Source: Acidobacteriota bacterium
GTDB taxonomy: Bacteria > Acidobacteriota > Blastocatellia > Pyrinomonadales > Pyrinomonadaceae
DNA length: 64,000 bases
Assembly: GCA_018269005.1 (NCBI GenBank)
Contig: JAFDVK010000031.1
Location: forward strand, 1-64,000
Direction: 5' to 3'
Each line of letters opens with the position of its first letter. Positions within the stretch are counted from its first letter, which is position 1. A program made the translations under genes and the position numbers. The notes under the pieces are model-generated. The model worked only from the letters and a program-made list of their open reading frames with translations. It ran no database searches and had not been told where the DNA came from. Shown here in pieces: positions 9,031 through 17,790 of the stretch.

Positions 9031-10014
9031 ATGGAAAAGGTCAGGCGGGGCGCCGCACTTTATTATTTGCTGCAGGGAATATCGGTGATCGCGTGGTGGG
9101 CGACGCTGATCCTGGCTCCGGCGAGCCGCGGGTGGTTTCAACTCGAGGAGAGGTCGCAATTCTCTCTATTCGCGTTCTGGCTGCCGGACGCGGCGTTCAT
9201 TGCCCCGGGATCGCTGATCGCGGCGTATTTTATCTATTCGCGCAACCGGTACGCGCCGATGGCGATGTGGCTGGTGACAGGGGCCGTCAGTTACGCGACC
9301 CTTTACACCCTTGCGTTTGCGATGACAACGGATCATGGCTGGTTGGGCGTCGTGCTGATGCTGCCTGCGATGTTATGGACCGGTATTTTCGCGACTGCGT
9401 TGACCGTGAAAAGCGACATGTTTCGACAGGCAAGAGTTTCGTCAACGGCTTACGTAATGTTGAAGACGCTCGTGCAGATAGGACTGGTGTGGTCAGTCGT
9501 TCTCATCGTTCTGCCTTACGTTATCACTATCTTTGAAAACAAGCTCGCAATTCCGCACATCCGATTTGAGTACCAGCGGCCAGTTGCAGCGTTGTTGTTC
9601 GCCGTGTTTAGCTTGGTCGGGATATACTCGGCGACCGTGATGTCCCGCGTGGGCAAGGGCACTCCCTTGCCTCTGGACCATGCGTCCGATCTGGTTGTTC
9701 TCGGACCTTACGCATATGTACGCAACCCAATGGCAGTTTCAGGAATCGGCCAAGGCTTGGCAGTTGCGTTGTTCCTCGGATCGCCGCTAGTTGCTATCTA
9801 CTCTCTGATCGGTTCGGCAATATGGCAGTTCGTGTTCAGGCCAATGGAGGAGGACGATCTTTTAGCAAGGTTCGGCGAATCGTATTCGCGGTACTGTGAG
9901 GCGGTAAGATGCTGGGTGCCGAGACTGGCTCCGTACATTCCAAATGAATCCTACCAGATCGACGGGACCGCAGATTCATCGAGCTCGATGCTCCGGCCGT
10001 CGGGCAGGATATGA
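9031..10014 (+). CDS. Isoprenylcysteine carboxyl methyltransferase-like membrane protein
   Basis: A polytopic membrane protein with about eight hydrophobic segments. The C-terminal third carries the ICMT/PEMT signature GPYAYVRNPM followed by a second motif EEDDLLARFGESY. These enzymes use SAM to methylate lipid-like or prenylated substrates in the membrane; the real substrate is unknown. I place the start at ATG 9031 (MEKVRRG); an upstream in-frame start at 8962 would add 23 unconserved residues. The last 64 bp overlap the 3' end of the convergent DUF488 gene, and the Ser-rich tail looks like run-on sequence. Confidence 0.8.
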   Translation: MEKVRRGAALYYLLQGISVIAWWATLILAPASRGWFQLEERSQFSLFAFWLPDAAFIAPGSLIAAYFIYSRNRYAPMAMWLVTGAVSYATLYTLAFAMTTDHGWLGVVLMLPAMLWTGIFATALTVKSDMFRQARVSSTAYVMLKTLVQIGLVWSVVLIVLPYVITIFENKLAIPHIRFEYQRPVAALLFAVFSLVGIYSATVMSRVGKGTPLPLDHASDLVVLGPYAYVRNPMAVSGIGQGLAVALFLGSPLVAIYSLIGSAIWQFVFRPMEEDDLLARFGESYSRYCEAVRCWVPRLAPYIPNESYQIDGTADSSSSMLRPSGRI

Positions 10015-10415
10015 ACAATGCGGGAGACGCCTCTCGCCTTCAATGCCGGAGAAAGCAGTCCGACGCGATGGCAATTCGCACGAGGAACTTTGTGCTGCGA
10101 AAGCGGGTTTGATTCCGAACACATCATGGCCGTGCGATGTTCTGAAGCGATCTCGATGATCCGATGCATCGCCCATTCAAACTCTTCGGACGTATGGCGA
10201 AGGCGGCCGCCGGCCTCGGGAATGTGTTCGTAGCCGATGCCTTTCTCGCTGAGCAATTCGGCGAGCACTAGACGATTGTATTGAGGCCAGCGTGAACGCG
10301 GGTTAGTTCGGACATCGCACACGAACTCGATCTCGAACTGCCGCAGCAAGTCGAGAAAGTAATCAAACGCATGACGGCCGTGGCCGATGGTGTATATGGA
10401 CGACGCAGACATCAT
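9951..10415 (-). CDS. DUF488 domain-containing protein
   Basis: A DUF488-family protein of 154 aa. It shows the N-terminal TIGHG motif, the VCDVRTNPRSR stretch, the GIGYEHIPEAGGRLR motif and a C-terminal CSESNP...CHR pair. The conserved Cys and His residues suggest a small enzyme, but its biochemical role is not established to my knowledge. The 3' end overlaps the convergent methyltransferase-like gene by 64 bp. The start is ATG 10415; a second ATG follows immediately. Confidence 0.85.
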   Translation of the reverse strand: MMSASSIYTIGHGRHAFDYFLDLLRQFEIEFVCDVRTNPRSRWPQYNRLVLAELLSEKGIGYEHIPEAGGRLRHTSEEFEWAMHRIIEIASEHRTAMMCSESNPLSQHKVPRANCHRVGLLSPALKARGVSRIVHILPDGRSIELDESAVPSIW

Positions 10416-10484
10416 TTTCTGAGTGGCATTATCGTGTAAAATACATAGCGATCTCTATGCATTGTACCTGAGGAGGCTACAAAG

Positions 10485-11266
10485 ATAGGAAAGCGAGCTA
10501 AAAAGGTTCTGAAGGGGGTGAGGCGTAAGCCTCAGGTGCTGAGCCCGGAAAAGATAACTTGTCTGAATTGTGGTGATCGATATACCGGAAGCTTTTGCAA
10601 TTCCTGCGGCAAGGCTGCAGCGGTAGAGCCATTTACGATCCGCAGTTTCGGAATGGAGTTTTTCCGGAATATTCGGAAGTTCGACATAACGACCACCTTC
10701 TTTACTTTTGTCGAACTCCTGGCGGAGCCGGGCGAGTTTGTGCGAGCGTTTCTTGCCGGGAAGCGAGTGGGGTTTATTAGCCCATTCAAATTTTACATAT
10801 ATGCGTTGCTTGTACAGGTAATATTTCTAGCTTTTTACGCAATCTGACCACTGATGAGGCATTCAGCCCCGGGCTCGCCGGCGACCCTTGGGTGCAGTTT
10901 TTTGGACTGGTCTCTACGATTTTCTGGGGGATATTCTGGGCATTGTTTTACCGCGGCTCGCTCAAGGGCGTCGCCGAATATGCAGATTGTTCGCTTTACT
11001 TTAGCGGTCAGAATATATTTCTCGGGACACTGATAGTCATTTCAACCTCGCCGTTAAGAGAAGGACTGCCCCTGACGGGTACTTTTATCCTCCCAGTTCA
11101 AATGATCGTAATGGCAGGGTATAGTTTCTATTTTGCAAAGGAGCTATTTCAAGAACCATGGTGGAAGGTGCTGCTTAAGCAAGCGGGGCTTTTCCTTATC
11201 TACGTAATCCTACTGTCCGCCATGGTCCTTGCCTATGGCACTTGGCTGAATAGGGTCGGTCAATAA
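10485..11266 (+). pseudogene. DUF3667-type membrane protein, frameshifted and with a lost start codon
   Basis: Two adjacent frames together make one DUF3667-like protein. The first part (10518-10847 as written from a GTG) has a CLNCGDRYTGSFCNSCGK zinc-ribbon-like motif and the FLAGKRVGFISPFKFY motif. The second part, open from before 10820 to 11266, reads LTTDEAF, then GDPWVQFFGL, then four hydrophobic segments. A one-base loss near the T5 run at 10832-10836 separates them. Upstream, a strong Shine-Dalgarno (GAGGAGG, 10470-10476) sits 8 nt before an in-frame ATA at 10485, as if ATG had mutated. Both lesions suggest decay, though the frameshift could be a sequencing error. Confidence 0.75.
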
Positions 11267-11326
11267 AAGGAACGCCAGTACGGCCAAACAGCTTCCGCCA
11301 GCGGATGGTGTAAAGCGTGACGTCTT

Positions 11327-12226
11327 TCATACGAGATCCATATCTGCCATAGAGAGCGGGTCGTCGAGCGGCTCCATATGCGTCGTGGCGATCACGCCGG
11401 GAACCGCCGAGCGCATCGCGGCCTCTATCTCTTCAGCAAGTTCGTGCCCGCGTTGGATCGTCCAGTCATCGGGCATCAGGACGTGGACCGACACGAAGAT
11501 GCGCGGTCCGGCAACACGCGTACGGAGTGCGTGATAATCGATGCCGATCTTCTCTTTATAATCATCGAGAACGGCGACGATCTTTGCCATATCCTCATCA
11601 GAGGCGGACGCGTCCATCAAACCTTCAGCTGATTTTTTTACGACGTGGTAGCCTGTCCAGAGAATGTTGCCGGCGACCGCCAACGCGATCAGCGGATCGA
11701 GAATCGTCCAACCGGTCGCGCCGATGACGATGATCGCAACGATGACGCCGATCGACGTTACAACATCGGTCATCAAATGTTTGCCGTCCGCTTCGAGCGT
11801 GATCGAGCGATGTTCACGTCCCCGCCGAATGAGAAGCTGGCCGACTACAAGGTTTATTACCGAGGCGGCCGCCGAGATGGCGATGCCGATCCCTATGTTC
11901 TCGATCGGCCGAGGCGTTACGAGTCTTTCGATCGCGGCCCACGCAATGCTGATAGCGGCCATGCCGATGAGCGAACCTTCAAGTGCGCCGGAGAAATATT
12001 CGGCCTTCGTGTGGCCAAAATTGTGGCCATCGTCGGGAGGTCGTGAAGCAACCGTGAGCATCCATAGTGCAAAGACCGCGGCGACAAGATTGATGATCGA
12101 TTCGAGCGCATCCGAGAGCAGACCGACCGAGCCTGTATAAAAATACGCCCCCGCCTTGAGCGAGATAGTTGCAATGGCCGCCGCTATCGAGAGCCAGAGA
12201 TAGCGAGTGAGTTTTCTATCGATCAT
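11327..12226 (-). CDS. Cation diffusion facilitator family transporter
   Basis: A CDF-family proton/divalent metal antiporter exporting Zn2+, Fe2+, Mn2+ or similar. It has six predicted transmembrane helices and a cytoplasmic C-terminal ferredoxin-like domain from about residue 205. Metal-site residues are seen in SDALES (D39), in the [10 protein letters not shown] stretch after helix 2, and in HLMTD of helix 5. The SDALES variant lacks a second Asp at the classic position, so metal choice cannot be read with confidence. Its ATG overlaps the stop region of the upstream CoA ligase by 11 nt, so the two are probably co-transcribed. Confidence 0.92.
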   Translation of the reverse strand: MIDRKLTRYLWLSIAAAIATISLKAGAYFYTGSVGLLSDALESIINLVAAVFALWMLTVASRPPDDGHNFGHTKAEYFSGALEGSLIGMAAISIAWAAIERLVTPRPIENIGIGIAISAAASVINLVVGQLLIRRGREHRSITLEADGKHLMTDVVTSIGVIVAIIVIGATGWTILDPLIALAVAGNILWTGYHVVKKSAEGLMDASASDEDMAKIVAVLDDYKEKIGIDYHALRTRVAGPRIFVSVHVLMPDDWTIQRGHELAEEIEAAMRSAVPGVIATTHMEPLDDPLSMADMDLV

Positions 12227-14921
12227 TCAGTTGTCGGATCGCCTCGATCGTCTGCGGATTCTCCAGTGACGAAACATCACCCGCATCTTCGCCAAGGTAC
12301 GCGGCTCGGATCACGCGACGCATCACCTTAGCATTTCTCGTCTTTGGAAGAGCGGAAACAAAGTGAATTGCCGAAGGGGCGAGCGGCTTGCCCATTTCGT
12401 GAGCGACGAGGGCCTTGAGCTCAACCTCTAGCCCGGTCGCTATCGCTCCCGGTTCTGACACGACGCAGATGGCAACCATCGCAGTTCCTTTAACTTCGTC
12501 CGGCACGCCGATAACTGCGGCCTCGACAACGTTCGGGTGCGAAACGAGAATGCTTTCGACCTCGGCCGGGCCGACGCGTTTGCCCGCGACCTTTAGCGTG
12601 TCGTCGCTGCGGCCGAGGATATACCAACATCCGTCGTCGTCCTCCATCGCCCAGTCGCCGTGAACCCAAATTCCATCGAAACGTCGCCAATACGCGTCAA
12701 GATAGCGTTCCTTCTCTTCCCAAAACCCGCGTGCCATTCCGATCCAGGGCTGCTTGATGACGAGTTCGCCGACTTGTCCACGCTCGACGGGCTTTCCGTT
12801 CTCGTCGAAAATATCGACGTCCATTCCCGGACACGGAGCGGGAAAAGAACACGGTTTGATCGGCAGGATCGGATTGCCCATCAAGATGCCGCCGGCGATC
12901 TCCGTGCCGCCCGAGTAATTCACGATCGGTAATTCTCCGCCGCCGATCTCGTTAAAGAGCCACCACCAAGGATCGGGATTCCACGGCTCGCCGGTCGAGG
13001 CGAGAATACGAAGCGACGGAACGCGGACGCCCTCGCTCTGAGCGGAAAGTGAGCGTATGAGCGTGGGCGAGATGCCGAGCACTTCGACCTCGTGATTTGC
13101 ACAAAAGTCCCACATTCGATCTGCGGTCGGGTAGTCAGGTGCGCCGTCGTAGATGCATATCGTCGCACCATTAATGAGAGCACCGTAGATCAGCCACGGC
13201 CCCATCATCCAGCCGAGATCGGTGTACCAGCAGATCCGCGTGCCTTTTCCAACGTCCGTTCCGAACGCCATATCCTGCGCCGCTTTGATCGGAAAACTCG
13301 CATGTGTATGTGCAATGCCCTTCGGCTTTCCAGTCGTGCCGGAGGTGTAAAGGATAATGAGCGGATCTTCGGCGAACGTGGGTTCTGGAACTCTATTCTC
13401 ATCTGAGGAAATAAGAGTTTCGAATTCGATGTAGCTAACAGCTGTCAGCTGATAGCTGATAGCTGCCTTGCGGAACTTGAGTACGAAAATATTCTCGATG
13501 GTAGGACTATGCGAAACCGCTTCCTCGGCCGTCGTAAACGCATCGTAGAACTTGCCGCGTCGCGGAAAACCGTCGCAGGTGAAAATTGCCTTCGCTCTAA
13601 CTGCATTAAGCCGCGACGCGATCGCATCAACACCATATCCGGAAAATACCGGCATTGCGATCGCCCCGATCCGATTGATCGAAAGCAGGATCGCGACCGT
13701 CTCGATCGTCATCGGCAGATGGATCGCGATTGCGTCTCCTTTCCCGAACCCTTCGGCTCGCAAGCCTGCAGAACATCGTTCGACAAGGCCGAGGAGTTCG
13801 GCGTAGGTGGCAGTTCTGACGTCGCCGTCCTCGCTTTCGCAGATCACTGCGGGCTGGTCTTTCATCTCATCCGTCTGCCAGCGGTCAAGACACATCGTCG
13901 TGATGTTGAGGCCCGCCGACGGAACGCGGACGCCCTCGTCCGCAATCGCCGGTTCCTCCGGCGAGAGGTTTTGTTCGTGCTTCGCACTCAGTGCGGACGA
14001 GGGCGTCCGCGTTCCGTCCAGTGCGGACGAGGGGACCTGCGTTTTGTTCGAGCTGCTATAAGGCCATTCTTCAGGAGCAGAGCAAAGGCCTGCCTTTACA
14101 GGATTGTTGACAATATAGTGAAGGGTTCTTACAAAATGCTCCTCGTCCCTTATGTATCGGTCAAAGTAGTCTGGTTGCCAAACGGCGCCCTTCCGTCCCA
14201 GAAGCTTGTTTATCCTGTGACTCGTTACGCTCTTCATCGACTGCATTATTTGAGAAAGGCTGTGTCCTTCCGATGGCCGCAGCAACAAATGAGCGTGGTT
14301 GGGCATTATCACCCAACTGATCAAGCGACAGGACTTGCCGTCTTCGGCCAAAATTACCTCTTGGACGATTTCCGCGACATCCTTTCGTTTCAGGATGCAT
14401 TCGCCGATGCCGCGATCGAGATAATCTTCAACTCGTTCGCGATATTCATCTGAAGTGTCCGACAAGTTGTCAGCTTCTAACTCAGCTTTCAGTTTCTTGA
14501 GGACGCTTTGTGGCAGCGAGTCAGCTAGCCTGAAGGTGATGAACTGTGTTACGACTCCATCGAAATGACGCAGGTAGCCGCGTTCGTGCCAACCCTTTTT
14601 GTTGGCGAATGTTGCGGCGGTCGTTCGGGCTTCGCCCTCAGTGCGGACGAGGGCGTCCGCGTTCCGTCCGAACCACACGGGAAACTCGGGGCCGTTCGAG
14701 ACATCGAGGAGTTTGCTGTATGGCGGGTCGAACTTGATGTCGAGGAATTTGAGTACCTCTTCAGTGAACTTTTCGACATCGCGAATCGAATATGCGTAAA
14801 GCTCGTCCCAGGTCGAGACACCGACCTGTTTCATGAATTGCGTGAGCCGTGCCCGTTCGATCACATCGGGCGTCGGGGTCCAGGCAAAAGGCTGGTTCTC
14901 AAAGGCGTTAGAATCCTGCAT
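12216..14921 (-). CDS. AMP-forming acyl/acetyl-CoA ligase with an in-frame RAYT transposase insertion
   Basis: A 901-aa open frame built from two unrelated proteins. Residues 1-84 and 336-901 form an adenylate-forming CoA ligase, resembling acetyl-CoA synthetases and plant AAE17/18. The P-loop [11 protein letters not shown] is near 525, the GWMMGPW motif follows, GGTEIAGG is near 669, and the acylation-type lysine in NAKVMRR near 865. Residues 85-335 are an inserted REP-associated HUH transposase. Removing 13917-14669 (753 bp, exactly 251 codons) restores an ordinary ligase junction (VWF to AGLNIT). Two further repeats also lie in frame: a partial REP (about 628-636) and an [15 protein letters not shown] repeat (486-497). 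Whether the ligase still works is unknown. Its stop overlaps the start of the metal transporter gene. Confidence 0.9.
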   Translation of the reverse strand: MQDSNAFENQPFAWTPTPDVIERARLTQFMKQVGVSTWDELYAYSIRDVEKFTEEVLKFLDIKFDPPYSKLLDVSNGPEFPVWFGRNADALVRTEGEARTTAATFANKKGWHERGYLRHFDGVVTQFITFRLADSLPQSVLKKLKAELEADNLSDTSDEYRERVEDYLDRGIGECILKRKDVAEIVQEVILAEDGKSCRLISWVIMPNHAHLLLRPSEGHSLSQIMQSMKSVTSHRINKLLGRKGAVWQPDYFDRYIRDEEHFVRTLHYIVNNPVKAGLCSAPEEWPYSSSNKTQVPSSALDGTRTPSSALSAKHEQNLSPEEPAIADEGVRVPSAGLNITTMCLDRWQTDEMKDQPAVICESEDGDVRTATYAELLGLVERCSAGLRAEGFGKGDAIAIHLPMTIETVAILLSINRIGAIAMPVFSGYGVDAIASRLNAVRAKAIFTCDGFPRRGKFYDAFTTAEEAVSHSPTIENIFVLKFRKAAISYQLTAVSYIEFETLISSDENRVPEPTFAEDPLIILYTSGTTGKPKGIAHTHASFPIKAAQDMAFGTDVGKGTRICWYTDLGWMMGPWLIYGALINGATICIYDGAPDYPTADRMWDFCANHEVEVLGISPTLIRSLSAQSEGVRVPSLRILASTGEPWNPDPWWWLFNEIGGGELPIVNYSGGTEIAGGILMGNPILPIKPCSFPAPCPGMDVDIFDENGKPVERGQVGELVIKQPWIGMARGFWEEKERYLDAYWRRFDGIWVHGDWAMEDDDGCWYILGRSDDTLKVAGKRVGPAEVESILVSHPNVVEAAVIGVPDEVKGTAMVAICVVSEPGAIATGLEVELKALVAHEMGKPLAPSAIHFVSALPKTRNAKVMRRVIRAAYLGEDAGDVSSLENPQTIEAIRQLNDR
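13015..13040 (-). repeat. Partial REP palindrome inside the CoA ligase
   Basis: Reverse-orientation copy beginning GACGGAACGCGGACGCCCTC and then diverging. It is translated within the ligase as SEGVRVPS just before LRILASTGE, in the loop preceding the conserved STGEPWNP motif. Confidence 0.75.
13431..13466 (-). repeat. AGCTATCAGCT-type repeat read in frame in the CoA ligase
   Basis: A low-complexity stretch built of GCTGATAGCTGATAGCTG and CAGCTGTCAGCTG-like units. It is translated on the minus strand as [11 protein letters not shown] at ligase residues about 486-497. This peptide is typical of a dispersed repeat rather than of CoA ligases. It is a different family from the REP. Confidence 0.7.
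13918..14046. repeat. REP cluster (REPIN-like) at the transposase 3' end
   Basis: Three REPs lie together. A reverse copy is at 13918-13943, a perfect forward copy at 13993-14018 and a degenerate forward copy at 14023-14046. The first two form an inverted pair 49 bp apart, the layout of REPINs/BIMEs made by RAYT transposases. Each copy folds as GCGGACG-AGGG-CGTCCGC. All are translated within the ligase (for example ADEGVRVPS and DGTRTPSSA). Confidence 0.85.
14643..14668 (+). repeat. REP palindrome at the transposase 5' end
   Basis: A forward copy of the 26-bp REP, inverted relative to 13918-13943. It is translated on the minus strand as [10 protein letters not shown] at ligase residues 85-94. 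It marks the entry boundary of the insertion. Confidence 0.9.
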
Positions 14922-14979
14922 AAAAGAAGTTTGGCAAATTCACGAGCTGTATTAAAGTTATGCTATCACGATAGATTTT

Positions 14980-15768
14980 ATGAACGAACTGCCTGTCGGT
15001 ATCGAGCTGCCGCAAAAGCTATTTGAAGGGAAGACGGCGATCGTTACCGGTGCTTCGAGAGGTGTTGGAAGGGCGACGGCGATACGTCTTGCTGAGGGTG
15101 GTGCGAATGTTGTCATCAACTACCTTTCGAATTCCGCCGAGGCTGCCGAGACGGCGGAAGTGTGTGTGTCCAAAGGGGTTAGGGCAGTCACGGTCGCTGC
15201 CGATGTATCGGAATTCGCGGGCGCGCAAGCTGTTGCCCGTGCCGCGTTGGAGAACTTTGGCCGGATCGATCTGCTGGTTTGCAATGCGGGTATTTGGGAA
15301 GGCGCGCCGATCGAGGAGATGGACGAGGAAGTTTGGAATAAGGTTCTGAACACGAACTTGAAATCCGCGTGGGCAACGACAAAGGCGTGTGTCCCTTCGA
15401 TGAAAAAACAGCCAGCGGCGGCGATCGTTCTTGTCTCTTCAACGGCCGGTCAGCGTGGCGAAGCGAACTACTCGAACTATGCCGCTTCGAAAGGCGGCCA
15501 GATCTCGTTCACCAAGGCGCTTGCAAGTGAATTGTGCCCGACCATTCGCGTAAATGCAGTTGCTCCCGGATGGATCGAGACGGCGATGATACGTCCCGCG
15601 TTCGAAGACAAGGAATATGAAAAGCAAGTGATCGATGCCATCCCGCTCAAGCGTGTCGCGACGACCGACGACGTGGCTTTGTCCATTTGCTTCCTACTTT
15701 CCGACTGGTCACGGCATATTACCGGTGAGGTTCTAAATATAAATGGCGGTGCCGTTCTGTGCGGGTAA
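14980..15768 (+). CDS. SDR-family oxidoreductase (FabG-like)
   Basis: A classical short-chain dehydrogenase/reductase of 262 aa using NAD(P)H. The cofactor motif TGASRGVGRA is near residue 24, the CNAGIWEG motif near 100, the catalytic Ser in VLVSSTAG, and YSNYAASKGG supplies the YxxxK pair. The C-terminus ends with the GEVLNINGG motif typical of 3-oxoacyl-ACP reductase-like enzymes. It is divergent from the CoA ligase gene with about 58 bp between starts. The substrate cannot be fixed from sequence. Confidence 0.9.
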   Translation: MNELPVGIELPQKLFEGKTAIVTGASRGVGRATAIRLAEGGANVVINYLSNSAEAAETAEVCVSKGVRAVTVAADVSEFAGAQAVARAALENFGRIDLLVCNAGIWEGAPIEEMDEEVWNKVLNTNLKSAWATTKACVPSMKKQPAAAIVLVSSTAGQRGEANYSNYAASKGGQISFTKALASELCPTIRVNAVAPGWIETAMIRPAFEDKEYEKQVIDAIPLKRVATTDDVALSICFLLSDWSRHITGEVLNINGGAVLCG

Positions 15769-15901
15769 GCAGCAAGGTCGAGCGATCGCGTGGGCTCGAC
15801 ACACGATCCGCAGTCCGTGAGTCCTCTCACTTTCACGACCAAGCAGTTTTCCTTGACCTAAGATTGCAGAAGAGAAGCGTCTCATTTACTTTTTTATTAA
15901 G

Positions 15902-17266
15902 GTGAGCGAAACATCATTTCCTGTCGTTATGAAATTTGGCGGTACGTCGGTAGGTGACGTGGCCGCTTTCGAGCGTGTCTGCGACATCGTTCAGAACCAA
16001 TTGGATAAGCGACCGGTTGTTGTAACGTCTGCAATGACAAAGGTTACGGACGCGCTGCTTGCGGCCTTCGAAATGGCGCGCCGAGACGATCTCGCGGGAG
16101 CCATTGCCTCGCTCGAACCGCATTTTGAAAGGCACGTCGAGATCACGGCGGCATTCTTCCCGAACGATACAGAGAACATTTTTCATAACGAACTTCGTCT
16201 CGCTAAAGGAGAGATCAGGGATCTGCTCACCCGTGCCGCCCGCAGAAGCTTGCCGCTGCAGATGCTCAAGGACGCGATCGTCTCGTACGGCGAGCAGCTT
16301 TCGTCAAGGTTGCTGGCCGAGGTCTTGAAGGCACACGGCATTCGAGCACGAACGGTCGATTCGCGTCGCTTGATCGTAACCGATGATGAATTCGGTGCGG
16401 CCCAACCGATCATCGATGAGACGAACGAACTGATCGAGATCGAGCTTTCGCCGCTCATCGACGCTGGAGAAGTTCCTGTTCTCGGCGGCTTCATCGCGGC
16501 GAATCGCGGCGGCGAAACGACGACGCTGGGACGAGGCGGTTCTGACTATTCTGCGGCGATCGTGGCGGCTGCCCTCGATGCATCTGAGCTTCAAATTTGG
16601 ACCGACGTTACCGGCGTGATGACCTGCGATCCGCGTATCTGCAGCGACGCTTCGACCGTGCCTGTCCTTTCGTATGAAGAGGCGGCGGAGCTTGCTTATT
16701 TCGGGGCAAAGGTACTTCACCCGAAGACGATCAAGCCGGCGGTAGATAATGCAATTCCGGTGCGCGTCTGCAACACGAGTGAGCCTAAGGTGATCGGCAC
16801 CATGGTGCTCACAAATTCCGACGAGACCGCGAACAAGATCAAGTCGATCGCGCATAAGAGCAATATCACGATCCTGCGGATCACGTCAGCCCGAATGTTG
16901 GGTGCGTACGGCTTTATGAGCGCGGTCTTTCAGGTCTTTGACCGCCATCGCACGGTGATCGATGTCATCTCCACATCGGAAGTTTCGGTCGCTCTGACGC
17001 TCGACAAGCCGGACAATATCGAGAAGGTCGTCGAGGACCTTTCGCGCATCGGCGACGTCGAGGTCGAGGGCGGTTATGCCGTGGTCTGCGTCGTCGGCGA
17101 AGGCCTTCGCGCTTCGACCGGCCTTGCTGCGAAGATCTTCAAGACGATCGAGGACGTTCATGTCGAACTCGTCTCACACGGTGCATCGGCCGTGAATCTA
17201 ACATTCGTTGTACGCGAAACGGACGTCGCCGACGTTATCAAAAAGCTCCATAACGCATTCTTTTGA
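15902..17266 (+). CDS. lysC: Aspartate kinase
   Basis: Monofunctional aspartokinase (454 aa), the first step toward lysine, threonine and methionine. The N-terminal kinase domain opens with KFGGTSVGD (K11 onward) and carries the GRGGSDYSA nucleotide motif near residue 215. Two ACT regulatory domains follow from about residue 320 (ITILRITSARM and EVEGGYAVVCVVG), so end-product feedback is likely. The architecture matches lysine-sensitive enzymes with a long single chain. The start is GTG at 15902. The rest of the pathway (dapB, dapA, dapD, asd) lies 16-25 kb downstream in this window. Confidence 0.95.
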   Translation: MSETSFPVVMKFGGTSVGDVAAFERVCDIVQNQLDKRPVVVTSAMTKVTDALLAAFEMARRDDLAGAIASLEPHFERHVEITAAFFPNDTENIFHNELRLAKGEIRDLLTRAARRSLPLQMLKDAIVSYGEQLSSRLLAEVLKAHGIRARTVDSRRLIVTDDEFGAAQPIIDETNELIEIELSPLIDAGEVPVLGGFIAANRGGETTTLGRGGSDYSAAIVAAALDASELQIWTDVTGVMTCDPRICSDASTVPVLSYEEAAELAYFGAKVLHPKTIKPAVDNAIPVRVCNTSEPKVIGTMVLTNSDETANKIKSIAHKSNITILRITSARMLGAYGFMSAVFQVFDRHRTVIDVISTSEVSVALTLDKPDNIEKVVEDLSRIGDVEVEGGYAVVCVVGEGLRASTGLAAKIFKTIEDVHVELVSHGASAVNLTFVVRETDVADVIKKLHNAFF

Positions 17267-17339
17267 GGTCAGCTGAAGTTTCATATTTTCATATTGAAAA
17301 CCGCGTGGCATCTGTGATACACTGTATTACGGACGCAAA

Positions 17340-17393
17340 GAGCGTCACGTGATTTTTTTTGAAAATTTGCTTTTTTAGTCAATTGTGACGCTC
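17340..17393. repeat. Inverted repeat downstream of lysC
   Basis: GAGCGTCAC (17340-17348) and GTGACGCTC (17385-17393) form a 9-bp stem around an AT-rich 36-nt loop holding T8 and T6 runs. It may end lysC transcription or be part of the toxin-antitoxin control region. Confidence 0.5.
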
Positions 17394-17417
17394 TAAGTGT
17401 AATGGTGACAACAAGTA

Positions 17418-17445
17418 GCTGTCCACTAACAGACGAGTGGACAGC
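17418..17445. promoter_or_regulatory. Perfect 10-bp inverted repeat upstream of the toxin-antitoxin pair
   Basis: GCTGTCCACT and AGTGGACAGC flank an 8-nt loop, followed by another GTGGAC. It lies about 90 bp before the antitoxin start. VapBC-type operons are usually autoregulated through palindromes, so it may be the operator, or else a terminator for lysC. No U-run follows it directly. Confidence 0.45.
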
Positions 17446-17535
17446 AGTGGACAAAAAAGGTGACAGCCGCTTGCTTCGGCTGACGCTGCACTTCCTTTTG
17501 ATGTGTTAAGATAACTGCAACGAGGGCGTGTATTT

Positions 17536-17790
17536 ATGCCGGTAACTGTCGAAATTTCAAACCCTGCGAAGCTCCGTCGCGTGCGGTCGATCTTGGGCGC
17601 CAAATCGGACAACGAGGCCGCCGAACTTGCGTTGGAAAAGGTCATAGAAGATCACGAGCCTCCAGAGACCAAGCCTCGCTCGCACGACCTGCCCGATGAG
17701 TATTGGGATGACCTGTTTTCTGAACAGATGTTGCCGAATAACGCCGGCTCGCAGGCAGTCATCGACGAACGCAACGAGTCGAGGTTTTGA
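17536..17790 (+). CDS. Type II antitoxin (VapB-like)
   Basis: An 84-aa protein with a short N-terminal beta strand (VTVEIS) and helix-turn-helix-like stretch (KLRRVRSILGAKSDNEAAELALEKVIE) resembling ribbon-helix-helix DNA-binding domains. An acidic, disordered C-terminal tail that would wrap a PIN toxin follows. Its TGA stop (17788-17790) overlaps the ATG (17790-17792) of the PIN gene, the usual translational coupling of antitoxin and toxin. It should bind both its own promoter and the toxin. The partner is frameshifted, so this may be an orphaned antitoxin. Confidence 0.75.
   Translation: MPVTVEISNPAKLRRVRSILGAKSDNEAAELALEKVIEDHEPPETKPRSHDLPDEYWDDLFSEQMLPNNAGSQAVIDERNESRF

Larger units (their letters stand above)
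13918..14668 (-). mobile_element. RAYT (REP-associated HUH transposase) element with inverted terminal REPs
   Basis: A 751-bp unit bounded by two inverted 26-bp REPs (13918-13943 and 14643-14668), with the GACGGAAC ends facing outward. The encoded domain (ligase residues about 110-290) has the RAYT opening [12 protein letters not shown], the HUH motif NHAH (H209 and H211), the [16 protein letters not shown] stretch and [11 protein letters not shown], whose Tyr269 is the probable nucleophile. No ATG, GTG or TTG lies in frame between residue 85 and about 153, and there is no stop before the ligase resumes, so the transposase appears to be made only as part of the fusion. The 3' end carries extra REP copies (13993-14046). 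Confidence 0.88.

Noticed and set aside
10821..10847. Programmed -1 frameshift in the DUF3667 gene
   Set aside because: The T5 run does not form an X XXY YYZ slippery site in the zero frame, and the start codon is also damaged, so decay is more likely.
13509..14453. A 314-codon plus-strand frame opposite the CoA ligase
   Set aside because: It is antisense to well-conserved ligase and transposase motifs and has no domain of its own.
15769..15901. Possible lysine riboswitch upstream of lysC
   Set aside because: The gap is only 133 bp and shows none of the conserved L-box helices.
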